Translations under genes and position numbers: made by a program
Notes under the pieces: model-generated
Database searches by the model: none
What the model was told of the DNA's origin: nothing
What the model saw: the letters and a program-made list of their open reading frames with translations, nothing else
DNA from: Bacillus sp. PK3_68
GTDB taxonomy: Bacteria; Bacillota; Bacilli; Bacillales; Domibacillaceae
Reading direction: 5' to 3'
Length of the DNA: 64,000 bases
NCBI RefSeq assembly: GCF_003600835.1
Contig: NZ_NQYC01000001.1
Location: forward strand, 310,001-374,000
Part shown: one piece after another, positions 42,929 through 53,047 of the stretch
Layout of the letters: each line of letters opens with the position of its first letter
How positions within the stretch are numbered: position 1 is the first letter of the stretch

Positions 42929-44020
42929 TTATTTTACTTCGGCATACTGTTCTACTTCAACTGTCCAGTTGAATGGATCTTGTTCCTTGCCGTTTTGAAT
43001 ACCGGTAATAGAGCTGTACAGCTTTTTAGCGATTGGACCAGTTACACCCTCGTTAATGACCATCTTCTCATTATTCCAGAATAATTCTCCGATTGGAGAA
43101 ATAACCGCTGCTGTTCCTGTGCCAAAGGCTTCTTCTAACTGTCCAGCCTTATATGCTTCACGAATTTCTTCCATAGCAATGCGGCGTTCGGTTACTGTCA
43201 GTCCCCAAGATTTTAAAAGCTCGATGACAGAGTTTCTTGTGACACCTTCTAAAATACTGCCATTCAAAGCAGGTGTGATAATTTCTTCGTTGATTTTAAA
43301 GAAGACATTCATGCTGCCTACTTCTTCAATGTATTTCTTTTCTAAGCCATCTAACCACAAAACTTGAGTATATCCTTGACGTTCAGCCACTTCCTGCGCC
43401 TTTAAGCTGGAAGCATAGTTACCGGCTGTTTTCGCTTCTCCTGTCCCTCCGGCAACCGCACGAACATATTCGCTTTCAACCAGTATTTTTACCGGATGAA
43501 TGCCTTCTTTGTAATAAGCACCAACCGGCGATAAAATAATGATAAATTTATAGTGGTTTGATGGCGCTACTCCAAGAAACGGCTCGGTAGAAATGATGAA
43601 TGGGCGAACATAGAGAGACGTGCCTTCTGCACTCGGAATCCAGTCTCTTTCTACTGAGATTAATTGCTTTAACGCTTCCAAAGCAAAGTCTTCATCCACC
43701 GAAGGAATACAAAGACGCTCATTGGAGCGATTCAAGCGTTCAAAATTTTTCTTAGGACGGAATAATAGCACTCGATTGTCTTCAGTAAGATACGCCTTTA
43801 ATCCTTCAAACACAGTCTGCCCATAATGAAAGACCATGCAGGCTGGATCTAATGAAAGTGGTTGGTAGGGAACAATACGTGGATCGTGCCAACCTTGCCC
43901 TTCCGTATAATCCATAATAAACATATGGTCCGTGAATATTTTTCCAAAGCCCAGTTCTTCTCCTTGTGGCTTTGGCTTTCTTTCAGGACTTAAGTTGAGT
44001 TGGATAGTATGTTCTTTCAT
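42929..44020 (-). CDS. ilvE: Branched-chain amino acid aminotransferase
   Basis: A 363-residue fold-type IV PLP enzyme. MVFHYGQTVFEGLKAYL, RPFIISTEPFLGV, the PLP-lysine region GGTGEAKTAGNYASSLKAQ and EAFGTGTAAVISPIG match the BCAT II group (YwaA/YbgE). It makes or degrades Val, Leu and Ile. The start at 44020 has GGAG 9 nt upstream; the GTG at 44026 is too close. Monocistronic, with no T-box in the leader. Confidence 0.93.
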   Translation of the reverse strand: MKEHTIQLNLSPERKPKPQGEELGFGKIFTDHMFIMDYTEGQGWHDPRIVPYQPLSLDPACMVFHYGQTVFEGLKAYLTEDNRVLLFRPKKNFERLNRSNERLCIPSVDEDFALEALKQLISVERDWIPSAEGTSLYVRPFIISTEPFLGVAPSNHYKFIIILSPVGAYYKEGIHPVKILVESEYVRAVAGGTGEAKTAGNYASSLKAQEVAERQGYTQVLWLDGLEKKYIEEVGSMNVFFKINEEIITPALNGSILEGVTRNSVIELLKSWGLTVTERRIAMEEIREAYKAGQLEEAFGTGTAAVISPIGELFWNNEKMVINEGVTGPIAKKLYSSITGIQNGKEQDPFNWTVEVEQYAEVK

Positions 44021-44174
44021 TCGCACTGTCTCCTTGCTGTATATGAATTTGGTGAAAAGTAAAGGGATAAATAATTATATACGTACCATTTTACAATTTT
44101 TTAGAATCTTTTCACAATAGTTTAGTGCAAAATTATTGTAAAACATTTTCATTTTTTTGTCCAACCAGATTTTT

Positions 44175-45690
44175 CTATTTCAAAAGTCCTTCCTCTTTTA
44201 AAAATTCCTCCGCCACCTTTTCTGCTTCTTGATTCGCTACATTCACTTTATAATTCATCTCTCGCATCTGCTCATCGGTCACTTTTCCTGCCAGCTTATT
44301 TAGTGTCTGTTCAACCTCCGGATACTTTTTCAATGTTTCCTCTCTTAACAATGGGGCTCCTTGATATGGTGGAAATAGATGGAGGTCATCTTCTAACACT
44401 GTTAAATGGAACTGTTGCAGCTCACTATCTGTAGAATAAGCATCTATTAAATTAATATCTCCCGACTTGATAGCCTGGTAACGCAGCTTGGGCTCCATCG
44501 TTTTGACGAATGGAAAATGGAGATTGTATTTTTTTGAATGCCACGGTAGCCATCTTCACGGTCAGAAAACTCTAATGTAAACCCTGCCTTCATTTGTTTT
44601 TCCACTTTTTTTAAATCCGAGATTGTTTTTAGGCTCAATGTTTGTGCTGTTTGATCCGGCACGGCTAATGCGTAAGTGTTATTGTAAGCCATCGGGCGGA
44701 GCAGTACCATATCATACTTTTCAAGCAAACCGGTTTGCGCTTGTCGATACACCGCTTGCCGATCTGTGCTCTTTGCTTCCTCCTTTAAAAATTCAGAAAG
44801 AGCCGTTCCTGTAAATTCCGGGTAAATATCAATTTCTTTCGCGCGCAGAGCATTAAAGACAAAAGATGTTTTCCCGAGCCCTGGTTTTAATTCCACTTGC
44901 AGATCGGTATCTTGTTCAATGAGCAGTTTGTACATATTCATTAATATTTCAGGTTCACTGCCCAATTTCCCAGCAATAACAAGCGTCTCCTGCTTGTTTT
45001 TCATGAGGGATGGGGCCAGCAGGAGCACACAAGCTGCCAGAACAGCTATCCCCGTCACCATCAGTGAGCGCTTAAATGAAGCTCTCTCTGCGGCCTTCAG
45101 CACAATATCAAAGAAGATAGCAAGCAACGCGGCTGGGACAGCTCCAAGAACGATCAAGGAGGCATTATTGCGGTCAATACCGAGCAGAATAATATCGCCA
45201 AGCCCCCTGCTCCGATTAAAGCTGCCAATGTGGCCGTTCCGACAATTAACACCATGGCTGTCCGGATGCCTGCCATCATCACCGGCATAGCGAGTGGAAG
45301 CTCCACTTTGATTAACTGTTGATGGTTTTTCATTCCCATCGCTCTGGCGGCTTCAGAAAGTGAGGGATCAACCCCGGTAATCCCCGTGTATGTATTACGA
45401 AGAATGGGAAGCAGAGCATAAATAACCAGAGCGATAATGGCCGGCAGCCGACCGATTCCAAATATCGGGATCATTAATCCAAGCAAAGCGAGTGATGGAA
45501 TGGTTTGAAGAACGGCAGTCATGCCGATAATACTTTCTGCGGCCTTTCTATGCCTCGTTAAATAAATGCCAAGGGGAATAGCGATCAGTACCGCGAAAAA
45601 CAGGGAAATCAGAGAAAGTTGTACATGCTCAAGCAGCGAGTGCAGCATGTCCGCCTTGCGTTCATTAAAAACATCGATAAAGTTATCCAT
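44175..45690 (-). pseudogene. opuFB: OpuF permease fused to osmoprotectant-binding protein, two apparent single-base frameshifts
   Basis: The first frame (45690 down) is an ABC permease ending [18 protein letters not shown]. Adding one G after CTTGG (near 45200) restores [20 protein letters not shown] and joins the second frame. That is the rest of the membrane domain and the start of a glycine-betaine-type binding domain (VIAGKLGSEPEILMNMYKLL). Adding one A to the A7 run near 44530 restores [20 protein letters not shown] and joins the last frame to 44175. The whole is about 505 residues, like OpuFB-type fusions. It imports compatible solutes and overlaps opuFA by 8 bp. Confidence 0.85.
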
Positions 45691-46645
45691 GTGTCCGTCG
45701 CTCCTTCAGCCTGTCCGATAAATAAGCAAGGGCTGATTGTCTCGTAAGCACGCCAATAATTCTCCCGTCTTTTTCGACTTGGACCTGTTCGGCTTGCAGC
45801 AACAGGTCAATCGCTTCTTCTAACGGCAAGGTTGCCTGAATCGTCCGGATCCCTGGCTGTTTTACAAGAACGAGTTGTTTTTCAAGAGCCTGTTCAGCTG
45901 TGAGTGTTCCCAGTGTGAACGGGCGAGCTGTACCGATAAACTGTTCAATAAACTGATTGGCCGGATCGTTAAAGATCGCCTCCGGGGTGTCGATCTGAAC
46001 AATTTCTCCCTCTTTCATTAAACAAATTCGATCTCCCAGCTTAAAGGCTTCCTGCATGTCATGGGTCACGAACACAATGGTTTTATGAATGCGTTTTTGC
46101 AACTCAACTATATCATCCTGCATTTTCTCCCTGCTGACTGGATCCAAAGCGCTGAATGGCTCGTCCATTAATAAGATGTCCGGATCGGCGGCTAAGGCGC
46201 GAGCCACACCTATTCGCTGCTGCTGGCCGCCCGATAATTCTGTTGGCTTTCGATCTCTATATGTATGGGGGTCCAGTCCTACCATGAGTAAAAGCTCATC
46301 TATCCTCTTCTTTATTTGGGGCCGGCTCCATTTTTTTAATTCCGGTACCACAGCAATGTTCTCTTGGACTGTCATGTGTGGAAACAGAGCAATCTGCTGA
46401 AGAACATAACCGATGTTCCAACGGAGCTCATGAATATTATAATCATTTATATTTTTTCCGTTGATAGCAATCGTGCCCTCTGTCGCATCAATTAACCGGT
46501 TAATCATTTTCAAAGTCGTTGTTTTTCCGCAGCCGCTTGGGCCGGCCAGAATAAGAAACTCTCCTTTGCGTATGGATAAATCAATAGATTGAACAGCTAT
46601 GGTCCCATCAGGGTATTTTTTTGAGACCTTTTCAAATTGAATCAT
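45683..46645 (-). CDS. opuFA: OpuF osmoprotectant ABC transporter ATPase
   Basis: A 320-residue ATPase. Walker A is GPSGCGKTT, the signature is [15 protein letters not shown], Walker B is [12 protein letters not shown] and the switch His lies in FVTHD. A CBS-like tail follows from about residue 245 ([17 protein letters not shown]), as in OpuA/OpuC ATPases that sense ionic strength or nucleotides. I prefer the ATG at 46645, 7 nt past GAGG. It overlaps opuFB and drives import of glycine betaine or related solutes. Confidence 0.9.
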   Translation of the reverse strand: MIQFEKVSKKYPDGTIAVQSIDLSIRKGEFLILAGPSGCGKTTTLKMINRLIDATEGTIAINGKNINDYNIHELRWNIGYVLQQIALFPHMTVQENIAVVPELKKWSRPQIKKRIDELLLMVGLDPHTYRDRKPTELSGGQQQRIGVARALAADPDILLMDEPFSALDPVSREKMQDDIVELQKRIHKTIVFVTHDMQEAFKLGDRICLMKEGEIVQIDTPEAIFNDPANQFIEQFIGTARPFTLGTLTAEQALEKQLVLVKQPGIRTIQATLPLEEAIDLLLQAEQVQVEKDGRIIGVLTRQSALAYLSDRLKERRTHG

Positions 46646-46790
46646 ATTCACTCCTCTTTTCTCTTTTTCCTAATTATTTCCCTAACTATTCATACTAACA
46701 AACTCTTCTTTTTCATCAAATGAAAAGGCCCGCTGCAAGCAATCAAGTAAGATGAATGTCCCGCATGATCAGGTAAGCAAATGTAAGAAC

Positions 46791-46827
46791 AAAAAAGCCG
46801 ACTTCCTTAAAGGGATCGACTTTTTTA
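46791..46827 (-). terminator. Terminator of thrS
   Basis: Imperfect stem AAAAAAGCCGA with TCGACTTTTTT, just past the thrS stop. Confidence 0.6.
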
Positions 46828-46851
46828 TTCTCAAATGTCCTTGCTCTTTTC

Positions 46852-48774
46852 TTATTTCCTGCGTTCTTTTATTTGCTGCAGAATTGTCTTCTTGAAGTCA
46901 GCCAACGAAACCATTTTCGATTGTTGCTCTCCATACTTTCTGACGTTTACTGTCTTCTCTTTCACTTCGTTGTCTCCTAGCACTAGAATGTATGGAGTTT
47001 TCTTTATCTGGGCTTCTCTTATTTTGTATCCGATTTTTTCCTCGCTTTTATCAGTTCTCGCTCTTATTCCTGATTGTTTTAATTCGGATTCAACTTTCAA
47101 GCAATGGTCGAGATGAACCGATGAAACGGGGATAATTTCGACTTGAGTCGGTGCAAGCCAAACAGGAAAAGCACCTGCAAAGTGTTCAATTAAAATGCCA
47201 AAGAAACGATCAATGGAGCCAAACACAGCACGGTGAATCACAACGGGACGGACCTTCTCGTTATGTTCATTAATATAGGTTAAACCAAATTTCTCTGGCA
47301 TTTGGAAATCCAGCTGGATTGTGGCACATTGGTGGCTTCGCTTCAAGGCGTCTTTGATATGGAAATCAATTTTTGGTCCATAAAACGCTCCGTCCCCTTC
47401 ATTTATCTCGTAATGAATCTCTAAGCTTTCGAGGACATTTTTCAATGCTCCCTCAGACATCTCCCAAAGGTCGTCAGTGCCGAGTGAATTCTTTGGACGA
47501 GTGGAAAGCTCCACTGAATACTCAAAACCAAACGTGCGATATACCTTGTTAATCAGAGAAAATACTTGCTTAATCTCACTCTCGATTTGATCCTCTCGCA
47601 CGAAAATATGAGCATCATCCTGGCAAAACGTACGGACTCGGAACATTCCGTTTAAGGCACCACTATATTCATGTCGGTGGACTTGACCGAACTCAGCGAA
47701 ACGAATGGGCAGATCTCGATAAGAGTATAGGTTATTTTTAAAAATGAGCATGTGACCCGGACAATTCATTGGTTTCAGAGCAAATCTAGCATGATCCACT
47801 TCAGAAAAACACATATTTTCGTGATAATGATCCCAGTGACCGGACTGTTCCCACACCCGCTGATTCATCATAAATGGTGAGCGCACTTCGTCATAATCGG
47901 CACTCTTTTGCAGCTCCCGCAAAAATGCCTCTAGTTCATTCCTGACAATTTGGCCTTTTGGTAGATAGAACGGCATGCCGGGTGCTTCTTCAGAAAACAT
48001 AAACAGTTCCAACTGTTTTCCTAATTTGCGATGGTCTCGCTTTTCTGCTTCTTCCAAGAAATTCAAATACTCCTCTACCTCTTTTTCTCTGTTAAATGCT
48101 ACACCGTACACCCGTTGGAGAACGTCATTTTGACTATCGCCCCGCCAATAAGCTCCCGAGACATGAGTTAGTTTGAATGCCTTGATCAATCCTGTAGAAG
48201 GAAGGTGCGGACCACGGCAAAGGTCAATAAACTCTCCTTGTTGGTAAAGAGTGATCTTCTCACCCTGTCCGATCTCCTTTAATATTTCTAACTTGAATGG
48301 TTCTTCTCTTTCTTTAAACAGCATTTCAGCTTCTTTGTAAGACACGTCGATTCGCTTGATTGGTAAATTCTCTTTTACAATGTTCTTCATCTCTCTTTCA
48401 ATCGCAAGCAAGTCCTTTGGAGTCAAGCTATGATTTAATTTCATATCATAGTAAAAACCATTTTCAATGACTGGCCCTATTCCTAATTTCACCTCTCCAT
48501 AAAGTCTTTTCGTTGCCTGTGCCAATACATGAGCCGATGTATGCCGCAAAATAGACAATCCTTCTTTAGAGTGCAGTGTTAAAATAGAAAGCTCCACATC
48601 TTTTTGCAGATGATGACTTAGATCTACCAATTCCCCATCTGCCTTTGCTGCAACTGCATTTTTCCCCAGGGAGAGGCTGATGGAATTGGCTATAGTCTCC
48701 ACTGTTGTGCCTTTCGCAAATTCCTTTATGTTTCCGTCTGAAAGTGTAACTTTGATTTTTTCCTTGCCTATCAT
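46852..48774 (-). CDS. thrS: Threonyl-tRNA synthetase (thrS/thrZ type)
   Basis: A 640-residue class II synthetase. A TGS domain comes first (IKVTLSDGNIKEFAKGTTVE), then the editing domain with HTSAHVLAQA. The catalytic core contains KPMNCPGHMLIF (motif 1-2 zinc Cys), FRVRTFCQDDAHIF and VIHRAVFGSIDRFFGILIEH (motif 3), and the anticodon-binding domain follows. The start at 48774 (GGAG 8 nt upstream) gives the normal length. Longer frames read into the T-box leader. Three tandem T-boxes resemble the leader of B. subtilis thrZ, the inducible paralogue, so this may be thrZ. Confidence 0.95.
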   Translation of the reverse strand: MIGKEKIKVTLSDGNIKEFAKGTTVETIANSISLSLGKNAVAAKADGELVDLSHHLQKDVELSILTLHSKEGLSILRHTSAHVLAQATKRLYGEVKLGIGPVIENGFYYDMKLNHSLTPKDLLAIEREMKNIVKENLPIKRIDVSYKEAEMLFKEREEPFKLEILKEIGQGEKITLYQQGEFIDLCRGPHLPSTGLIKAFKLTHVSGAYWRGDSQNDVLQRVYGVAFNREKEVEEYLNFLEEAEKRDHRKLGKQLELFMFSEEAPGMPFYLPKGQIVRNELEAFLRELQKSADYDEVRSPFMMNQRVWEQSGHWDHYHENMCFSEVDHARFALKPMNCPGHMLIFKNNLYSYRDLPIRFAEFGQVHRHEYSGALNGMFRVRTFCQDDAHIFVREDQIESEIKQVFSLINKVYRTFGFEYSVELSTRPKNSLGTDDLWEMSEGALKNVLESLEIHYEINEGDGAFYGPKIDFHIKDALKRSHQCATIQLDFQMPEKFGLTYINEHNEKVRPVVIHRAVFGSIDRFFGILIEHFAGAFPVWLAPTQVEIIPVSSVHLDHCLKVESELKQSGIRARTDKSEEKIGYKIREAQIKKTPYILVLGDNEVKEKTVNVRKYGEQQSKMVSLADFKKTILQQIKERRK

Positions 48775-48794
48775 CCTAAACACTCCTTTTAAAA

Positions 48795-49066
48795 ATAAAT
48801 AAAAAACACACTCATCCCTCAATAAGGGACGAGTGTGCATTAACCCGTGGTTCCACCCAACTTCCCATAAGCTCAATGGATGGCTTATGGCTCTGGTGCT
48901 GTAACGTAGCATAGACGGCATTGGATACTTCAAGTTCCCCAATACAGCTCAAAGGCGGTAAATTATTTCCCTAAGCTAGGAAGATTTCAGCCTGTTCTTC
49001 CCTCTCTGAAAGCCGTAAAAATAATTCGTGTCCTTCTCATCGCAGTAATCCTTATTTTTTTGTTGG
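48795..49066 (-). ncRNA. T-box leader unit 3 (gene-proximal)
   Basis: On the minus strand it has stem I sequence with a candidate ACC specifier in AATTTACCGCC, the T-box TGGGTGGAACCACGGG (near 48845-48863), and a terminator CACTCGTCCCTTATTGAGGG...GAGTG followed by T6 (48801-48837). Nearly identical to unit 2 at a 273-bp offset. Confidence 0.93.
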
Positions 49067-49339
49067 TAAAATAAAAAAACACACTCATCCCTCAACAAGG
49101 GACGAGTGTGCATTAACCCGTGGTTCCACCCAACTTCCCATAAGCTCAATGGATGGCTTATGGCTCTGGTGCTGTAACGTAGCATAGACGGCATTGGATA
49201 CTTCAAGTTCCCCAATACAGCTCAAAGGCGGTAAATTATTTCCCTAAGCTAGGAAGATTTCAGCTTGTTCTTCCCTCTCTGAAAGCCGTAAAAATAATTC
49301 GTGTCCTTCTCATCGCAGTAATCCTTATTTTTTTGTTGG
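49067..49339 (-). ncRNA. T-box leader unit 2
   Basis: Same elements as unit 3: ACC specifier candidate, the GGGTGGAACCACGGG T-box and a terminator ending near 49074, followed by T7. By eye it differs from unit 3 at only a few positions, indicating recent duplication or gene conversion. Confidence 0.93.
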
Positions 49340-49622
49340 TAAAATAAAAAAACACACTCATCCCTCAACAAGGGACGAGTGTGCATTAACCCGTGGTTCC
49401 ACCCAACTTCCCATAAGCTCAATGGATGGCTTATGGCTCTGGTGCTGTAACGTAGCATAAACGGCATTGGATACTTCAAGTTCCCCAATACAGCTCAAAG
49501 GCGGTAAGCTACTTTCCTGCGTTAGGAAGATTTCAGCCTGCTCTTCCCTCTCTGAAAACCGTAAAAGTAACCCATGTCCTTGTCAGTGCTTTTCGCAAAT
49601 TTAAACAGTTCATTTGAAATTA
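49340..49622 (-). ncRNA. T-box leader unit 1 (promoter-proximal)
   Basis: Same T-box and terminator (49347-49383), but stem I differs from units 2 and 3, for example AGTAGCTTACCGCC around the candidate ACC specifier. It follows directly on the promoter at 49629-49657. Confidence 0.92.
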
Positions 49623-49628
49623 TGTTAC

Positions 49629-49657
49629 ATACTACAACAAATGATCATAAATGGCAA
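49629..49657 (-). promoter_or_regulatory. thrS promoter
   Basis: TTGCCA (49657-49652), a 17-bp spacer and TAGTAT (49634-49629), placing the start near 49622 and giving a leader of about 850 nt. Confidence 0.65.
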
Positions 49658-49750
49658 CACTATAATTTTAAATTTCTAGTCTCTCGACCTTTTTCATTAA
49701 GCCTCATTCGGACACACGACGGGTGATTTCCCCAATACCGAAATAAAAAG

Positions 49751-50281
49751 TTAATCTGACTTTAACTTAGAATAAAGATTAAGATCGACGAATTTGTCTT
49801 TCACTTTCTCACATTGTCTCAGTGTTCCTTCGAAAGTGAAACCTAGTTTTTTTAGCACTTTAATAGAATTGACATTTTCAGGCTCCACTTTAGCTTCCAC
49901 CCTGTTAAAGTTTAACGCGTTAAAGGAGTAATCAATCAAGGCTGATACGGCTTCTGTTGCATAGCCATTGCCCCAATGCATTCTAGCTATGTCATAACCA
50001 ATTTCAGTTTTGGCATTATCAAAATCCAAGGAATTGTAACCGCAAGAGCCGATAATTTCATTGGATAGCACCTCAACAATAGAGAAACGAACCGCTTGAT
50101 TATCTTGAGATAACTTTTCAAGATAAGTAATCATTTCTTTCGCCTCGTCTTCATTGGTGAAATGCTGGATATTCATGAATTGAGTTACTTCAGGATCAGC
50201 CCATATTTTAAATAAGCTTGATGAATCGGCAATCGTCATTTTTCTTAAATGTAACCGTTCTGTATACAAATCTTTAATCAA
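49751..50281 (-). CDS. GNAT acetyltransferase, RimJ/RimL-like
   Basis: A 176-residue GNAT protein. The beginning TERLHLRKMTIADSSSLFKI, the acetyl-CoA loop MHWGNGYATEAVSAL and the ending NVNSIKVLKKLGFTFEGTLR are typical of ribosomal-protein or small-molecule N-acetyltransferases. It starts with TTG, well placed behind AGGAGGG. Substrate unknown. Confidence 0.85.
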   Translation of the reverse strand: MIKDLYTERLHLRKMTIADSSSLFKIWADPEVTQFMNIQHFTNEDEAKEMITYLEKLSQDNQAVRFSIVEVLSNEIIGSCGYNSLDFDNAKTEIGYDIARMHWGNGYATEAVSALIDYSFNALNFNRVEAKVEPENVNSIKVLKKLGFTFEGTLRQCEKVKDKFVDLNLYSKLKSD

Positions 50282-50425
50282 TACTTTTCCCTCCTAAGGT
50301 AAATTGTCGGTGAGTTAAAAATATTGATATCTGCGCATAATTCAGTCCCTTCTGCTTATTCCTTGATTATTATACAGGTTTTTACGGATTATTCCATAAA
50401 AACCATCTAAAAGACATTCAAGACA

Positions 50426-51907
50426 CTATTTAAGATCAGTGCCTGGCAGCCGGATTTCTACTTTTGTGCCTTTTCCTTCCTCACTCTCAAAGAAGATTTT
50501 GCCTTTGTGATGCTCGATAATTTTGAAGCTAACCATTAATCCTAGGCCCGTTCCTTTTTCTTTATTAGAATAGAACGGTTCTCCCAGATGCGGGATACGA
50601 TCTTGAGAAATGCCAATGCCATTGTCGGATACTTCAATGCAAATAGAACCATTGGCCGCCTGTTTTGTACAAATGGTTACCTTTCCTCCATCAGGCATTG
50701 CCTCAATGGCATTTTTAATTAAATTTAAAATGACTTGCTTCATCTGCTTCTCTTCGACTCTGACTAAAGGCAGCCCTTCTGCTAACATGGGAACTAATTC
50801 TACCCCATAGAGTACAGCTTCGGGCCCCATGAAGGCAATCGTATCTCTTAAAATGCTGTTAATGTCCTTTTCGGTAAAAAACATTTCTTGATTTGGCTTG
50901 GCGAGCATTAAAAATTCCTGCATGATTGACTCAATTCTATCAAGCTCGGAAAGAATAATTTGGCTGTATTGATGATGAGTTTCTTGTCCCCACAACTGAG
51001 TAAAGCCTTTAATAGCGGTTAAGGGGTTTCTTACTTCATGAGCAATGCCAGCCGCAAGTTGTCCGACTGCACTTAATTTATCTCTCTTATTCAATAAGAT
51101 TTCTTTCTCTTTTAAGCTGGTAATATCTTGTGTGATCACAATGACCCGGTTTTCAAAGCGCTCATCAATGATCTTACGCGATCGAAGCCAGATAACAGAG
51201 CTATCTTTGTGAATAGCCTGGTATTCAATTTCTGCTCGTTCTCCGTAAACTTCTTCTCTGGCAAACTTTTTAAATCTCTCCTGGTCTTCCGGATGAATAA
51301 CTGATATGAAGGAGCTGAGGTCTTGATAGATCTTACTTTTTGGATGTCCTAGCACTTTTTCATAAGAAGGGCTGATATAAAGGAGCCGGTTCGTAAAACG
51401 GTCGTATACGCAAAAAATATCGTTAATATTTTCTGAGATGTCGAGGAATTTTTTTTCGTTTTCTTTTAATTCTTCTACTTTTCGATCTAATAAGAGGGCT
51501 GTTTCAATTTTTCGAGTAATATTTCTTGTGACGCAAACCGCAGCGGTGAATTGTCCATTGGCATCCAATACAGGTGACATAGAAATTTTCATATGAAGAA
51601 AAGAACCCTCTTTGTGCCGGCGAATCGTTTTAAAATGGTGGACGGTTTCTCCAGACATGAGCTTTTGTTTTAAAAAGCTAAACTCACCTTCTAAATGTAT
51701 GGGAACGACTGGCAGAAGGTCCTCCTGTATTTCATTTAATTTCCAGCCGTATTCTTGTTCAAATGCCTCATTTACAGCAATAATTTTCCCATTCTGATCA
51801 AAGACACATAGAGGATCACAAACTGCTTTTAAAAAAGCGTTACGCCAACTATTACATTCAACTGGCAAATGATTTGATAAAATGGATTCTGTTTCATTGG
51901 TTTTCAC
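50426..51907 (-). CDS. Orphan PAS-PAS sensor histidine kinase (sporulation-kinase-like)
   Basis: A 493-residue soluble kinase with two PAS domains (about 20-140 and 150-268), each followed by a PAC stretch (AVCVTRNITRKIE, VIVITQDITSLKE). The HisKA domain has His290 in AAGIAHEVRNPLTAIKGFTQ. The ATPase domain has NLIKNAIEAM, DNGIGI and KGTGLGLMV. It has no membrane segment and no adjacent response regulator, as in the phosphorelay kinases KinA/KinE. It may feed the sporulation phosphorelay; the signal is unknown. GTG start with a strong GGGGGAGAGG. Confidence 0.88.
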   Translation of the reverse strand: MKTNETESILSNHLPVECNSWRNAFLKAVCDPLCVFDQNGKIIAVNEAFEQEYGWKLNEIQEDLLPVVPIHLEGEFSFLKQKLMSGETVHHFKTIRRHKEGSFLHMKISMSPVLDANGQFTAAVCVTRNITRKIETALLLDRKVEELKENEKKFLDISENINDIFCVYDRFTNRLLYISPSYEKVLGHPKSKIYQDLSSFISVIHPEDQERFKKFAREEVYGERAEIEYQAIHKDSSVIWLRSRKIIDERFENRVIVITQDITSLKEKEILLNKRDKLSAVGQLAAGIAHEVRNPLTAIKGFTQLWGQETHHQYSQIILSELDRIESIMQEFLMLAKPNQEMFFTEKDINSILRDTIAFMGPEAVLYGVELVPMLAEGLPLVRVEEKQMKQVILNLIKNAIEAMPDGGKVTICTKQAANGSICIEVSDNGIGISQDRIPHLGEPFYSNKEKGTGLGLMVSFKIIEHHKGKIFFESEEGKGTKVEIRLPGTDLK

Positions 51908-52092
51908 TTCTATCCTCTCCCCCTTATTACTATGTCTAAAATTCTTTTATTTTTCATCAAAAACCTTTCAACAAATGGCGAGTTTTTATGACAATTTCCA
52001 GTATGAATGTAGGTGCCCAGATTCCTTTTTACACAATTCTCATCGAATGAACTATAATAAAGACAAACATATCGTAAAGAAGAGGTGCCGCT

Positions 52093-52755
52093 ATGGAAAT
52101 AAAGCAGTTATTTGAATACTTTCAAGAACGGACGCCAGCCATTTTAGGCAGTGAAAATTTTACGAAGTTTGCTGTTCTTCTTCCCCTTGTTGAAAAAGAA
52201 GGAGACATCCATGTCCTGTTTGAAGTGCGCTCACATAAGATGCGCCGGCAGCCCGGAGAAGTTTGCTTTCCGGGTGGAAAGTGCGATCCGGAAGATGAAG
52301 ACGAGCGCTTCACTGCAATACGCGAAACGGCAGAAGAACTTGGCGTTATACCCTCAGATATACACCATACTTTTCCGCTTGATTTTATGCTATCCCCTTT
52401 TGGTACTATTATCTTTCCATTTGTGGGAGCGTTGCCGACCAGCCAATTAAATACTAATCCAGAGGAAGTAGAAGAGGTGTTCACTGTCCCGCTGGATTAT
52501 TTATTGAAAGCTGTCCCAGACTGCCACTCGATTAACTTTAAAGTGGTACCGGAGGAAGGCTTTCCGTTTGATCTCATCATCGGGGGGAAAGATTATAATT
52601 GGCAGGCACGCCCAATGGATGAATATTTTTATTTTTATGAAGACCGGATTATTTGGGGATTAACAGCACGCATTCTTAAACATTTCCTAGATATAGTCAA
52701 AAAGTCCGGAGTCTTTTGTGAGCCTCCTCCTCCTCTTGACAAATCAAAAAAATAA
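52093..52755 (+). CDS. CoA-type Nudix pyrophosphatase
   Basis: A 220-residue Nudix hydrolase. The UPF0035-like prefix RRQPGEVCFPGGK precedes a Nudix box, with REtaEELGV as the metal-binding REXXEE core. This prefix marks the NudL/YeaB group, which cleaves CoA and its derivatives to 4'-phosphopantetheine and 3',5'-ADP. AGAGGTGCC precedes the ATG. The proBA promoter lies in its last codons. Confidence 0.88.
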   Translation: MEIKQLFEYFQERTPAILGSENFTKFAVLLPLVEKEGDIHVLFEVRSHKMRRQPGEVCFPGGKCDPEDEDERFTAIRETAEELGVIPSDIHHTFPLDFMLSPFGTIIFPFVGALPTSQLNTNPEEVEEVFTVPLDYLLKAVPDCHSINFKVVPEEGFPFDLIIGGKDYNWQARPMDEYFYFYEDRIIWGLTARILKHFLDIVKKSGVFCEPPPPLDKSKK

Positions 52756-52763
52756 TAGATAAT
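52736..52763 (+). promoter_or_regulatory. proBA promoter overlapping the Nudix gene end
   Basis: TTGACA (52736-52741), then GATAAT (52758-52763) after 16 bp. The -35 lies in the Nudix coding sequence. Confidence 0.6.
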
Positions 52764-52796
52764 TATGAATAGTCATGAATACTTAAACGATCAAGG

Positions 52797-53022
52797 GATT
52801 AGTAAACACGTGAAAGGCGCCAGAGAGTGGGACCCACCGGCTGAAAGGTTCCTCGCCGGCAGCTGTTGAACCTGCCCTTATTAAGCATCGCTTATGACAA
52901 CATAAGCCGTTTTCCCTCGTTACGGGGTTTAAAGCGGGCGCTTCTATGCGCCAATAAAGGTGGTACCGCGGAACAGCATGCCCTCCGTCCTTTTTAAGGA
53001 GGAGGGGCATGCTGTTTTTTTT
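52797..53022 (+). ncRNA. T-box leader for proBA (proline)
   Basis: The T-box AAAGGTGGTACCGCGG (52956-52971) is followed by a terminator ACAGCATGCCCTCCGTCC...GGAGGAGGGGCATGCTGT and T8 (52973-53022). The stem I specifier candidate is CCT in GTTGAACCTGCCC, a Pro codon followed by a purine. Uncharged tRNA-Pro would allow readthrough into proB. Confidence 0.93.
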
Positions 53023-53047
53023 ATATACGAGAAAAGGATGATGGATT

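Noticed and set aside
48775..49488. Repeated short open frames and an N-terminal extension of ThrS
   Set aside because: They are translations of the T-box leaders; the repeats reflect conserved RNA structure, and the true thrS start is at 48774.
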